From: Drosophila persimilis
Lineage: Eukaryota; Arthropoda; Insecta; Diptera; Drosophilidae
NCBI RefSeq assembly: GCF_003286085.1
Contig: NW_020825706.1
Coordinates: forward strand, 4,340,001-4,404,000
Length of the DNA: 64,000 bases
Direction of reading: 5' to 3'
Below the pieces are notes generated by a model, which had not been told where the DNA came from, searched no databases, and worked only from the letters and a program-made list of their open reading frames with translations. Shown one piece after another: positions 1 through 13,759 of this stretch; positions within the stretch are counted from its first letter, which is position 1; every line of letters starts with the position of its first letter. The position numbers and the translations under genes are program-made.

Positions 1-192
1 CGTCAACAAAGTCATGTCGTGACATGGGCACTAGGATACTAGACTCGTTTACCGAAGACCAAACAGTTCCTGGCAAGTTGAAGTCACCAAGAACTATCAT
101 ACGATCTTTATCAGATAGCGAGGAAGAAACAGCGGTTAAAGCGGACAAGTGCTGCTCATAAATTGAAATATCCGAAGAAGGTGGGATATACG
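1..192 (-). mobile_element. CR1-type LINE, truncated fragment of the ORF2 endonuclease region
   Basis: Read on the minus strand, this segment matches the endonuclease part of ORF2 in the full LINE copies of this window; the same bases lie at 51280-51471 in LINE D. It contains the coding for the G-D-F-N-L-P-G motif of an APE-type endonuclease. The match ends at about base 192, where 21-bp satellite begins. The rest of the element lies off the left edge. The same LINE/satellite junction recurs at 26455, so this is probably a duplicated copy of LINE A's right end rather than an independent insertion. I saw one base difference in the LINE part (near 103). Confidence 0.9.
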
Positions 193-3100
193 GCGGCGGG
201 ACATCTTATCTCGGCAAACAAAATACATCTCTCCGCTGGCGGAAAACTTATTTCCGGTGGCGGGAAATATATATCCCCTGCCGGACAACTTATCTCTGCT
301 GTCAAAATACGTCTCTACGCTGGCAGAAAACTTATCTCCGGCGGTGGGAAATTTATATCCCATGCCGGACAGCTTATCTCTGCTATCGAAATACGTCTCT
401 CCACTGGCGGAAAACTTTTCTCCGATAACAGACATCTTATCTCTGCTGCCGGACAACTTATCTCTGCTGACGAACTACGTTTCTCCGCTGGCAGAAAACT
501 TATCTCCGCTGGCAGAACATTTACCTCCGTCGGCGGGAAATTTATATCCCCTGCCGGACAACTTATCTCTGCTGTCAAAATACGTCTCTACGCTGGCAGA
601 AAACTTATCTCCGGCGGTGGGAAATTTATATCCCATGTCGGACAGCTTATCTCTGCTAACGAAATACGTCTCTCCACTGGCGGAAAACTTTTCTCCCATA
701 ACAGACATCTTATCTCTGATGCCGGACAACTTATCTCTGCTGACGAACTACGTTTCTCCGCTGGCAGAAAACTTATCTCCGCTGGCAGAACATTTACCTC
801 CGTCGGCGGGAAATTTATATCCCCTGGCGGACATCTTATCTCGGCTGACAAAATACATCTCTCCGCTGGAGGAAAACTTATTTCCGGTGGCGGGAAATCT
901 ATATCCCCTGCCGGACAACTTACCTCTGCTGACGAAATACGTCTCTCCGCTTGCAGAAAACTTATCTCTGCTGACGAAATACGTCTCTCCGTTTGCAGAA
1001 AACTTATCTCCGGCGGCGAGAACATTATATCCCCGGCCTGACAACTTATCTCTGCTAACGAAATACGTCTCTCCGCTGGCGGAAAACTTATTTCCGGTGG
1101 CGGGAAATATATATCCCCTGCCGGACAACTTATCTCTGCTTACGAAATACGTCTCTCCGCTGACGGAAAACTTATTTCCGGAGCCGGGAAATCTATATCC
1201 GCTGGCGGACAACTTATCTCCGCTGGCAGACAATTTATCTCCGCTGACGAACTACGATTCTCCACTGGCAGAAATCTTATCTCCGACGGCGGCAAATTTA
1301 CATCCCCTGACGGACAATTTATCCCCGCTGACGAATTACGTTTCTCCGCCGGCAGAAAACTAATCTCCGCTGGCAGAACATTTACCTCCGGCGGCGGGAA
1401 ATCTATATCACCTGCCGGACATCTTATCTCTGCTAACGAAATACGTCTCTCCGCTGGCGGAAAACTTATTTCCGGCGGTGGGAAATTTATATCCCATGCC
1501 GGACAGCTTATCTCTGCTAACGAAATACGTCTCTCCACTGGCGGAAAACTTACTTCCGGTGGCGGGAAATCTATATCCCCTGCCGGACAACTTATCTCTG
1601 CTGTCAAAATACGTCTCTACGCTGGCAGAAAACTTATCTCCGGCGGTGGGAAATTTATATCCCCTGCCGGACAGCTTATCTCTGCTAACGAAATACGTCT
1701 CTCCACTGGCGGAAAACTTATCTCCGACGGCGGGAAATTTACATCCCCTGCCGGACAGCTTATCTCTGCTGTCAAAATACGTCTCTACGCTGGCAGAAAA
1801 CTTATCTCCGGCGGTGGGAAATTTATATCCCATGCCGGACAGCTTATCTCTGCTAACGAAATACGTCTCTACACTGGCGGAAAACTTACTTCCGGTGACG
1901 GGAAATCTATATCCCCTGCCGGACAACTTATCTCTGCTGTCAAAATACGTCTCTACGCTGGCAGAAATCTTATCTCCGGCGGTGGGAAATTTATATCCCC
2001 TGCCGGACAGCTTATCTCTGCTAACGAAATACGTCTCTCCACTGGGGGAAAACTTATCTCCGACGGCGGGAAATTTATATCCCCTGCCGGACAGCTTATC
2101 TCTGCTGTCAAAATACGTCTCTACGCTGGCAGAAAACTTATCTCCGGCGGTGGGAAATTTATATCCCATGCCGGACAGCTTATCTCTGCTAACGAAATAC
2201 GTCTCTCCACTGGCGGAAAACTTTTCTCCGATAACAGACATCTTATCTCTGCTGCCGGACAACTTATCTCTGCTGACGAACTACGTTTCTCCGCTGGCAG
2301 AAAACTTATCTCCGCTGGCAGAACATTTACCTCCGTCGGCGGGAAATTTATATCCCCTGGCGGACATTTTATCTCGGCTGACAAAATACATCTCTCCGCT
2401 GGAGGAAAACTTATTTCCGGTGGCGGGCAATCTATATCCCCTGCCGGACAACTTACCTCTGCTGACGAAATACGTCTCTCCGCTTGCAGAAAACTTATCT
2501 CTGCTGACGAAATACGTCTCTCCGTTTGCAGAAAACTTATCTCCGGCGGCGAGAACATTATATCCCCGGCCTGACAACTTATCTCTGCTAACGAAATACG
2601 TCTCTCCGCTGGCGGAAAACTTATTTCCGGTGGCGGGAAATATATATCCCCTGCCGGACAACTTATCTCTGCTTACGAAATACGTCTCTCCGCTGACGGA
2701 AAACTTATTTCCGGAGCCGGGAAATCTATATCCGCTGGCGGACAACTTATTTCCGCTGGCAGACAATTTATCTCCGCTGACGAACTACGATTCTCCACTG
2801 GCAGAAATCTTATCTCCGACGGCGGCAAATTTACATCCCCTGACGGACAATTTATCCCCGCTGACGAATTACGTTTCTCCGCCGGCAGAAAACTAATCTC
2901 CGCTGGCAGAACATTTACCTCCGGCGGCGGGAAATCTATATCACCTGCCGGACATCTTATCTCTGCTAACGAAATACGTCTCTCCGCTGGCGGAAAACTT
3001 ATTTCCGGCGGTGGGAAATTTATATCCCATGCCGGACAGCTTATCTCTGCTAACGAAATACGTCTCTCCACTGGCGGAAAACTTACTTCCGGTGGCGGGA

Positions 3101-5150
3101 AATCTATATCCCCTGCCGGACAACTTATCTCTGCTGTCAAAATACGTCTCTACGCTGGCAGAAAACTTATCTCCGGCGGTGGGAAATTTATATCCCCTGC
3201 CGGACAGCTTATCTCTGCTAACGAAATACGTCTCTCCACTGGCGGAAAACTTATCTCCGACGGCGGGAAATTTACATCCCCTGCCGGACAGCTTATCTCT
3301 GCTGTCAAAATACGTCTCTACGCTGGCAGAAAACTTATCTCCGGCGGTGGGAAAATTATATCCCATGCCGGACAGCTTATCTCTGCTAACGAAATACGTC
3401 TCTCCACTGGCGGAAAACTTTTCTCCGATAACAGACATCTTATCTCTGCTGCCGGACAACTTATCTCTGCTGACGAACTACGTTTCTCCGCTGGCAGAAA
3501 ACTTATCTCCGCTGGCAGAACATTTACCTCCGTCGGCGGGAAATTTATATCCCCTGGCGGACATTTTATCTCGGCTGACAAAATACATCTCTCCGCTGGA
3601 GGAAAACTTATTTCCGGTGGCGGGAAATCTATATCCCCTGCCGGACAACTTACCTCTGCTGACGAAATACGTCTCTCCGCTTGCAGAAAACTTATCTCTG
3701 CTGACGAAATACGTCTCTCCGTTTGCAGAAAACTTATCTCCGGCGGCGAGAACATTATATCCCCGGCCTGACAACTTATCTCTGCTAACGAAATACGTCT
3801 CTCCGCTGGCGGAAAACTTATTTCCGGTGGCGGGAAATATATATCCCCTGCCGGACAACTTATCTCTGCTTACGAAATACGTCTCTCCGCTGACGGAAAA
3901 CTTATTTCCGGAGCCGGGAAATCTATATCCGCTGGCGGACAACTTATCTCCGCTGGCAGACAATTTATCTCCGCTGACGAACTACGATTCTCCACTGGCA
4001 GAAATCTTATCTCCGACGGCAGCAAATTTACATCCCCTGACGGACAATTTATCCCCGCTGACGAATTACGTTTCTCCGCCGGCAGAAAACTAATCTCCGC
4101 TGGCAGAACATTTACCTCCGGCGGCGGGAAATCTATATCACCTGCCGGACATCTTATCTCTGCTAACGAAATACGTCTCTCCGCTGGCGGAAAACTTATT
4201 TCCGGCGGTGGGAAATTTATATCCCATGCCGGACAGCTTATCTCTGCTAACGAAATACGTCTCTCCACTGGCGGAAAACTTACTTCCGGTGGCGGGAAAT
4301 CTATATCCCCTGCCGGACAACTTATCTCTGCTGTCAAAATACGTCTCTACGCTGGCAGAAAACTTATCTCCGGCGGTGGGAAATTTATATCCCCTGCCGG
4401 ACAGCTTATCTCTGCTAACGAAATACGTCTCTTCACTGGCGGAAAACTTATCTCCGACGGCGGGAAATTTACATCCCCTGCCGGACAGCTTATCTCTGCT
4501 GTCAAAATACGTCTCTACGCTGGCAGAAAACTTATCTCCGGCGGCGGGAAATTTACATCCCATGCCGGACAGCTTATCTCTGCTAACGAAATACGTCTCT
4601 CCACTGGCGGAAAACTTATTTCCGGAGCCGGGAAATCTATATCCGCTGGCGGACAACTTATCTCCGCTGGCAGACAATTTATCTCCGCTGACGAACTACG
4701 ATTCTCCACTGGCAGAAATCTTATCTCCGACGGCGGCAAATTTACATCCCCTGACGGACAATTTATCCCCGCTGACGAATTACGTTTCTCCGCCGGCAGA
4801 AAACTAATCTCCGCTGGCAGAACATTTACCTCCGGCGGCGGGAAATATATATCCCCTGCCGGACAACTTATCTCTGCTTACGAAATACGTCTCTCCGCTG
4901 ACGGAAAACTTATTTCCGGAGCCGGGAAATCTATATCCGCTGGCGGACAACTTATCTCCGCTGGCAGACAATTTATCTCCGCTGACGAACTACGATTCTC
5001 CACTGGCAGAAATCTTATCTCCGACGGCGGCAAATTTACATCCCCTGACGGACAATTTATCCCCGCTGACGAATTACGTTTCTCCGCCGGCAGAAAACTA
5101 ATCTCCGCTGGCAGAACATTTACCTCCGGCGGCGGGAAATCTATATCCAC
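193..5150. repeat. Higher-order repeat tier A (about 1.2 and 1.5 kb periods)
   Basis: Long segments recur in order within the satellite. A segment starting at 1478 recurs at 3011 and 4208. A segment near 588 (antisense frame) recurs at 2121 and 3318. The spacings are 1533 and 1197 bp, which are 73 and 57 monomers of 21 bp but not whole multiples of 84. The copies look nearly identical over hundreds of bases, which points to recent unequal exchange. A diagnostic module reading ataacagacatcttatctc appears near 424, 2228 and 3426. Confidence 0.85.
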
Positions 5151-8100
5151 TGCCGGACAACTTATCTCTGCTGACGAAATACGTCTCTGCGCTGGCGGAA
5201 AACTAATTTCCGGTGGCGGGAAATATATATCATCTGCCGGACAACTTATCTCTGCTGACGAAATACGTCTCTACGGTGGCAGAAAACTTATCTCCGGCGG
5301 CGGAAAATCTATATCCCCTGCCGGACAACTTATCTCCGCAGACGAACTACGTTCCTCCGCTTGCAGAAAACTTATCTCTGCTGACGAAATACGTATCTCC
5401 GCTGGCGGAAAACTAATTTCCGGTGGCGGGAAATTTATATCCCCTGCCGTACAACTTATCTCTGCTGACGATATACGTCTCTCCACTTGCAGAAAACTTA
5501 TCTCCGGCGGCGAGAAGTTTATTTCCACGGCTTGACAACTTATCTCTGCTAACGAAATACGTCTGTCCGCTGGCGGAAAACTTATCTCCGTGGTCGGGAA
5601 ATCTATATTCCCTGCCAGACAACTTATGTCTGCTGACGAAATACCTCACTCCGCTGGCGGAAAACTTATTACCGGTGCCGGGAAATCTATATCCCCTGCC
5701 AGACAACTTATCTCTGCTGACAAAATACGTCTCTCCGCTGGCAGTAAACCTATCTCCGGTGGCGGGAAATATATATCCCCTGCCGGACAACTTATCTCCG
5801 ATGGCAGAACATTTACCTCCGGCGGCGGGAAATTTATATCCCCTGCCGGACATCTTATCTCGGCTGACAAAATACATCTCTCCTCTTGCAGAAAACTTAT
5901 CTTCGGCGACGAGAAATTTACATCCCCTGCCGGACAACTTATCTCTGCTGACGAAATACGTGTCTCCGCTTGCAGAAAACTTATCTTTGCTGACGAAATA
6001 CGTCTCTCCGCTGGCAGTAAACTTATCTACGTTGGCGGGAAATATATATCCCCTGCCGGACAACTTATCTCCGATGGCAGAACATTTACCTCCGGCGGCG
6101 GGAAATTTATATCCCCTGCCGGACATCTTATCTCGGCTGACAAAATACATCTCTCCTCATGCAGAAAACTTATCTTCGGCGGCGAGAAATTTACATCCCC
6201 GGCCTGACAACTTATCTCTGCAAACGAAATACGTCTATCCGCTGGCGGAAAACTTATTTCCGGTGGCGGGAAATATATATCCCCTGCCGGACAACTTATC
6301 TCTGCTGACGAAATACGTCTTTACGCTGGCAGAAAACTTATCTCCGGCGGCGGGAAATCTATATCCCCTGCCAGACAACTTATCTCTGCTAACGAAATAC
6401 GTCTCTCCGCTGGCGGAAAACTTATCTTCGGCGGCGAGAAGTTTATATCCCCGGCCTGACAACTTATCTCTGCTAACGAAATACGTCTCTCCGCTGGCGG
6501 AAAACTTATCTCCGGCGGCGGGAAATCTATATTCCCTGCCAGACAACTTATCTCTGCTGACGAAATACGTCTCTCCGCTGGCGGAAAACTTATTTCCGGT
6601 GCCGGAATATCTGTATCCCCTGCCAGACAACTTATCTCTGCTAACGAAATACGTCTCTCCGCTGGCGGAAAACTTATTTCCGGTGGCGGGAAATCTATAT
6701 CCACTGCCGGACAACTTATCTCTGCTGACGAAATACGTCTCTCCGCTGACGGAAAACTTATTTCCGGAGCCGGGAAATCTATATCCGCTGGCGGACAACT
6801 TATCTCCGCTGGCAGACAATTTATCTCCGCTGACGAACTACGATTCTCCACTGGCAGAAATCTTATCTCCGACGGCGGCAAATTTACATCCCCTGACGGA
6901 CAATTTATCCCCGCTGACGAATTACGTTTCTCCGCCGGCAGAAAACTAATCTCCGCTGGCAGAACATTTACCTCCGGCGGCGGGAAATCTATATCACCTG
7001 CCGGACATCTTATCTCTGCTAACGAAATACGTCTCTCCGCTGGCGGAAAACTTATTTCCGGTGGCGGGAAATCTATATCCACTGCCGGACAACTTATCTC
7101 TGCTGACGAAATACGTCTCTGCGCTGGCGGAAAACTAATTTCCGGTGGCGGGAAATATATATCATCTGCCGGACAACTTATCTCTGCTGACGAAATACGT
7201 CTCTACGGTGGCAGAAAGCTTATCTCCGGCGGCGGAAAATCTATATCCCCTGCCGGACAACTTATCTCCGCAGACGAACTACGTTCCTCCGCTTGCAGAA
7301 AACTTATCTCTGCTGACGAAATACGTATCTCCGCTGGCGGAAAACTAATTTCCGGTGGCGGGAAATTTATATCCCCTGCCGTACAACTTATCTCTGCTGA
7401 CGATATACGTCTCTCCGCTGGCAGCAAACTTATCTCCGGTGGCGGGAAATTCATATCCGCTTGCGGAAAACTTTTCTCCAGAGGGGGAAATTTATATCTC
7501 TGCTGACGAAATACGTCTCTCCACTTGCAGAAAACTTATCTCCGGCGGCGAGAAGTTTATTTCCCCGGCTTGACAACTTATCTCTGCTAACGAAATACGT
7601 CTGTCCGCTGGCGGAAAACTTATCTCCGTGGTCGGGAAATCTATATTCCCTGCCAGACAACTTATGTCTGCTGACGAAATACCTCACTCCGCTGGCGGAA
7701 AACTTATTACCGGTGCCGGGAAATCTATATCCCCTGCCAGACAACTTATCTCTGCTGACAAAATACGTCTCTCCGCTGGTAGTAAACCTATCTCCGGTGG
7801 CGGGAAATATATATCCCCTGCCGGACAACTTATCTCCGATGGCAGAACATTTACCTCCGGCGGCGGGAAATTTATATCCCCTGCCGGACATCTTATCTCG
7901 GCTGACAAAATACATCTCTCCTCATGCAGAAAACTTATCTTCGGCGGCGAGAAATTTACATCCCCGGCCTGACAACTTATCTCTGCAAACGAAATACGTC
8001 TATCCGCTGGCGGAAAACTTATTTCCGGTGGCGGGAAATATATATCCCCTGCCGGACAACTTATCTCTGCTGACGAAATACGTGTCTCCGCTTGCAGAAA

Positions 8101-9000
8101 ACTTATCTTTGCTGACGAAATACGTCTCTCCGCTGGCGGAAAACAAATTTCCGGTAGCGGGAAATATATATCCCCTTCCGGACAACTAATCTCTGCTGAC
8201 AAAATACGTCTCTCCGCTGGCAGTAAACTTATCTCCGTTGGCGGGAAATATATATCCCCTGCCGGACAACTTATCTCCGATGGCAGAACATTTACCTCCG
8301 GCGGCGGGAAATTTATATCCCCTGCCGGACATCTTATCTCGGCTGACAAAATACATCTCTCCTCATGCAGAAAACTTATCTTCGGCGGCGAGAAATTTAC
8401 ATCCCCGGCCTGACAACTTATCTCTGCAAACGAAATACGTCTATCCGCTGGCGGAAAACTTATTTCCGGTGGCGGGAAATATATATCCCCTGCCGGACAA
8501 CTTATCTCTGCTGACGAAATACGTCTTTACGCTGGCAGAAAACTTATCTCCGGCGGCGGGAAATCTATATCCCCTGCCAGACAACTTATCTCTGCTAACG
8601 AAATACGTCTCTCCGCTGGCGGAAAACTTATCTCCGGCGGCGAGAAGTTTATATCCCCGGCCTGACAACTTATCTCTGCTAACGAAATACGTCTCTCCGC
8701 TGGCGGAAAACTTATCTCCGGCGGCGGGAAATCTATATTCCCTGCCAGACAACTTATCTCTGCTGACGAAATACGTCTCTCCGCTGGCGGAAAACTTATT
8801 TCCGGTGCCGGAATATCTATATCCCCTGCCAGACAACTTATCTCTGCTAACGAAATACGTCTCTCCGCTGGCGGAAATCTTATTTCCGGTGCCGGGAAAT
8901 CTATATCCGCTGCCGGACATTTTATCTCTGCTGACGAAATACGTCTCTACGCTGGCAGAAAACTTATCTCAGGCGGCGGGAAAATTATATCCCTTGCCGG
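5150..9000. repeat. Higher-order repeat tier B (1932-bp period, 23 x 84)
   Basis: The segment beginning at 5213 recurs at 7145, exactly 1932 bp later, which is 23 units of 84 bp. Matching stretches include the atatatatcatctgccgg variant and the run of monomers that follows it. The second copy differs by internal insertions and losses after about 7430. A further partial copy of the module with ggcagaacatttacctccgg and tacatctctcctcatgcag lies at 8280-8400. Confidence 0.8.
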
Positions 9001-9079
9001 ACAACTTATTTCTGCTGACAAAATACATCTCTCCGCTGGCGGAAAACTTATCTCCGGTGGCGGGAAATTTATATCCGCT

Positions 9080-12000
9080 GCCGGAAAACTTTTCACCAGA
9101 GGGGGAAATTTATGCCCCCTGCCGGACAACTTATCTCCGCAGACGACCTACGTTTCTCCGCCGGCAGAAAACTTATCTCCGCTGGCAAAACATTTACTTC
9201 CGGCGGCGGGACATCTTATCTCGGCAAACAAAATACATCTCTCCGCTGTAGGAAAACTTATTTCCGGTGGTGGGAAATATATATCCCCTGCCGGACAACT
9301 TATCTCTGCTGACGAAATACGTCTCTACGCTGGCAGAAAACTTATCTCCGGCGGAGGGAAATTTATATCCCCTGCCGGACAACTTATCACTGTTGACAAA
9401 ATACGTCTCTCCGCTGGCAGAAAACTTATTTCCGGTGGCGGGAAATTTATATCCGCTGGCGGAAAACTTTTCTCCAGAGGGGGAAATTTATAGCCCCTGC
9501 CGGACAACTTATCTCTGCTGACAAAATACGTTTCTCCGGTGGCGGGAAATTTATATCCCCTGCCAGACAACTTATCACTGTTGACAAAATACGTCTCTCC
9601 GCTGGCAGAAAACTTATTTCCGGTGGCGGGAAATTTATATCCGCTGGCGGAAAACTTTTCTCCAGAGGGGGAAATTTATAGCCCCTGCCGGACAACTTAT
9701 CTCTGCTGACAAAATACGTCTCTCCGGTGGCGGAAAACTTATCTCCGGTGGCGGGAAATTTATATCACCTGCCGGACAACTTATCACTGCTGACAAAATA
9801 CGTCTCTCCGCTGGCAGAAAACTTATCTCCGGTGGCGGGAAATTTATATCCGCTGGCGGAAAACTTTTCTCCAGAGGGGGACATTTATAGCCCCTGCCGG
9901 ACATCTTATCTCTGCTGACGAAATACGTCTCTACGCTGGCAGAAAACTTATCTCCGGCGGCGGGAAAATTATATCCCCTGCCGAACAACTTATCTCTGCT
10001 GACAAAATACGTCTCTCCGCTGGCAGAAAACTTATCTCCGGTGGCGGGAAATATATATCCGCTGGCGGAAAACTTTTCTCCAGAGGGGGAAATTTATAGC
10101 CCCTGCCGGACAACTTATCTCTGCTGACAAAATACGTCTCTCCGGTGGCGGAAAACTTATCTCCGGCGGCGGGAAATCTATATTCCCTGCCAGACAACTT
10201 ATCTCTGCTGACGAAATACGTCTCTCCGCTGGCGGAAAACTTATTTCCGGTGCCGGGAAATCTATATCCGCTGCCGGACATCTTATCTCTGCTGACGACC
10301 TACGTTTCTCCGCCGGCAGAAAACTTATCTCCGCTGGCAAAACATTTACTTCCGGCGACGGGAAATTTATATCCCCTGCCGGACATCTTATCTCGGCTGA
10401 CAAAATACACCTCTCCGCTGGCGGAAAACTTATCTGCGGTAGCGGGAAATTTGTATCCGCTGGCGGAAAATTTGTATCCGCTGGCGGAAAACTTTTCTCC
10501 GCTGACGACCTACGTTTCTCCGCCGGCAGAAAACTTATCTCCGCTGGCAAAACATTTACTTCCGGCGGCGGGACATCTTATCTCGGCAAACAAAATACAC
10601 CTCTCCGCTGGCGGAAAACTTATTTCCGGTGGCGGGAAATATATATCCCCTGCCGGACAACTTATCTCTGCTGACGGAATACGTCTCTACGCTGGCAGAA
10701 AACTTATCTCCGGCGGAGGGAAATTTATATGCCCTGCCGGACAACTTATCTCTGCTGACAAAATACGTCTCTCCGGTGGCGGAAAACTTATCTCCGGTGG
10801 CGGGAAATTTAAATCCCCTGCCGGACAACTTATCACTGCTGACAAAATACGTCTCTCCACTGGCAGAAAACTTATCTCCGGTGGCGGGAAATTTATATCC
10901 GCTGGCGGAAAACTTTTCTCCAGAGGGGGAAATTTATAGCCCCTGCCGGACAACTTATCACTGCTGACGAAATACGTCTCTCCGGTGGCGGAAAACTTAT
11001 CTCCGGTGGCGGGAAATTTATATCCCCTGCCGGACAACTTATCTCTGCTGACGAAATACGTCTCTACGCTGGCAGAAAATTTATCTCCGGCGGAGGGAAA
11101 TTTATATGCCCTGCCGGACAACTTATCTCTGCTGACAAAATACGTCTCTCCGGTGGCGGAAAACTTATTTCCGGTGGCGGGAAATTGATATCCCCTGCCG
11201 GACAACTTATCTCTGCTGACAAAATACGTCTCTCCGCTGGCAGAAAACTTAACTCCGGTGGCGGGAAATTTATATCCGCTGGCGGAAAACTTTTCTCCAG
11301 AGGGGGAAATTTATAGCCCCTGCCGGACAACTTATCTCTGCTGGCAAAATACGTCTTTCCGGTGGCGGAAAACTTATCTCCGGTGGCGGGAAATTTATAT
11401 CCCCTGCCGGACAACTTATCTCTGCTGACAAAATACATCTCTCCGCTGGCGGAAAACTTATCTGCGATAGCGGGAAATTTATATCCGCTGGCGGAAAACT
11501 TTTCTCCGCTGACAGACATCTTATCTTATCTTATCTTTGCTGACAAAATACGTCTTTCTGCGGGCAGAAAACTTATCTCCGGCGGCGGGAAATCTATATT
11601 CCCTGCCAGACAACTTATCTCTGCTCACAAAATACGTCTATCCGCTGGCGGAAAACTTATCTCCGGTGGCGTGAAATCTATATTCCCTGCCAGACAACTT
11701 ATCTCTGCTGACGAAATACGTCTCTCCGCTGGCAGAAAACTTATCTCCGGTGGCGGGAAATTTCTATCCGCTGGCGGAAAACTTTTCTCCAGAGGGGGAA
11801 ATTTATAGCCCCTGCCGGACAACTTATCTCCGCTGACGAACTACGTTTCTCCGCCGGCAGAAAACTTATCTCCGCTGGCAGAACATTTACCTCCGGCGGC
11901 GGAAAATTTATATCCCCTGCCGGACAACTTATCTCTGCTGACAAAATACGTCTCTCCGGTGGCGGAAAACTTATCTCCGGTGGCGGGAAATTTATAGCCC

Positions 12001-13440
12001 CTGCCGGACAACTTATCTCTGCTGACAAAATACGTCTCTCCGGTGGCGGAAAACTTATCTCCGGTGGCGGGAAATTTATATCCCCTGCCGGAAAACTTAT
12101 CTCTGCTGACAAAATAAGTCTCTCCGCTGGCAGAAAACTTATCTCCGGTGGCGGGAAATTTATATCCCCTGCCGGACAACTTTTCTCCAGAGGGGGAAAT
12201 TTATAGCACCTGCCGGACAACTTATCTCTGCAGACGAAATACGTCTCTCCGCTGGCGGAAAACTAATTTCCGGTGGCGGGAAATATATATCCCCTGCCGG
12301 ACAACTTATCTCTGCTGACAAAATACGTCTCTCCGCTGGCGGAAAACTTATCTACGCAGACGACCTACGTTTCTCCGCCGGCAGAAAACTTATCTCCGCT
12401 GGCAAAACATTTACTTCCGGCGGCGGGACATCTTATCTCGGCAAACAAAATACATCTCTCCGCTGGCGGAAAACTTATTTCCGGTGGCGGGAAATATATA
12501 TCCCCTGCCGGACAACTTATCTCTGCTGACGAAATACGTCTCTACGCTGGCAGAAATCTTATCTCCGGCGGAGGGAAATTTATATCCCCTGCCGGACAAC
12601 TTATCTCTGCTGACAAAATACGTCTCTCCGGTGGCGGAAAACTTATCTCCGGTGGCGGGAAATTTATATCCCCTGCCGGACAACTTATCACTGCTGACAA
12701 AATACGTCTCTACGGTGGCAGAAAACTTATCTCCGGTGGCGGGAAATTAATATCCGCTGGCGGAAAACTTTTCTCCAGAGGGGGAAATTTATAGCCCCTG
12801 CCGGACAACTTATCTCTGCTGACAAAATACGTCTCTCCGGTGGCGGAAAACTTATCTCCGGTGGCGGGAAATTTATATCCCCTGCCGGACAACTTATCTC
12901 TGCTGACAAAATACGTCTCTCCGCTGGCAGAAAACTTAACTCCGGTGGCGGGAAATTTATATCCGCTGGCGGAAAACTTTTCTCCAGAGGGGGAAATTTA
13001 TAGCCCCTGCCGGACAACTTATCTCTGCTGACAAAATACGTCTCTCCGGTGGCGGAAAACTTATCTCCGGTGGCGGGAAATTTATATCCCCTGCCGGACA
13101 ACTTATCTCTGCTGACAAAATACATCTCTCCGCTGGCGGAAAACTTATCTGCGGTAGCGGAAAATTTATATCCGCTGGCGGAAAACTTTTCTCCGCTGAC
13201 AGACATCTTATCTTATCTTTGCTGACAAAATACGTCTTTCCGCGGGCAGAAAACTTATCTCCGGCGGCGGGAAATTTATATTCCCTGCCAGACAACTTAT
13301 CTCTGCTGACGAAATAAGTCTCTTAGCTGGCAGAAAACTTATCTCCGGTGGCGGGAAATTTATATCCGCTGGCGGAAAACTTTTCTCCAGAGGGGGAAAT
13401 TTATAGCCCCTGCCGGACAACTTATCTCCGCTGACGAACT
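9080..13440. repeat. Satellite subfamily marked by a purine-rich block, about 200-bp spacing
   Basis: The variant ctccagagggggaaattta followed by tagcccctgccgg appears repeatedly, near 9470, 9660, 9870, 10080, 10920, 11295, 11785, 12185, 12775, 12980 and 13388. Spacing is about 200 bp between several neighbours. Outside this stretch the full block is seen only near 26690, 27320, 27465 and 34400; related forms with part of the block lie near 7480 and 9095. It breaks the usual monomer phase (ggaaatttata then gcccctg), so it is a private subfamily that spread by local amplification. Confidence 0.8.
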
Positions 13441-13759
13441 ACGTTTCTCCGCCGGCAGAAAACTTATCTCCGCTGGCAGAACTTTTACCTCCGGCGGCGG
13501 AAAATGTATATCCCCGGCCTGACAACTTATCTCTGCTGACGAAATACGTCTCTCCGCTGGCGGAAAACTTATTTCCGGTGGCGGGAAATATATATCCCCT
13601 GCCGGACAACTTATCTCTGCTGACGAAATACGTCTCTCCGCTGGCGGAAAACTTATTTCCGGTGGCGGAAAATCTATATCCCCTGCCGGACAACTTATCT
13701 CTGCTGACAAAATACGTCTCTCCGCTGGCGGAAAACTTATCTCCGGTGGCGGGAAATTT

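Noticed and set aside
257-6949. Long ORFs (up to 508 codons) with 28-residue repeats on both strands of the satellite
   Set aside because: They follow from a 21-bp monomer lacking stops in five of six frames. Several frames and both strands are open over the same DNA, start codons are incidental, and the frames end wherever a monomer variant carries a stop. There is no evidence of a gene.
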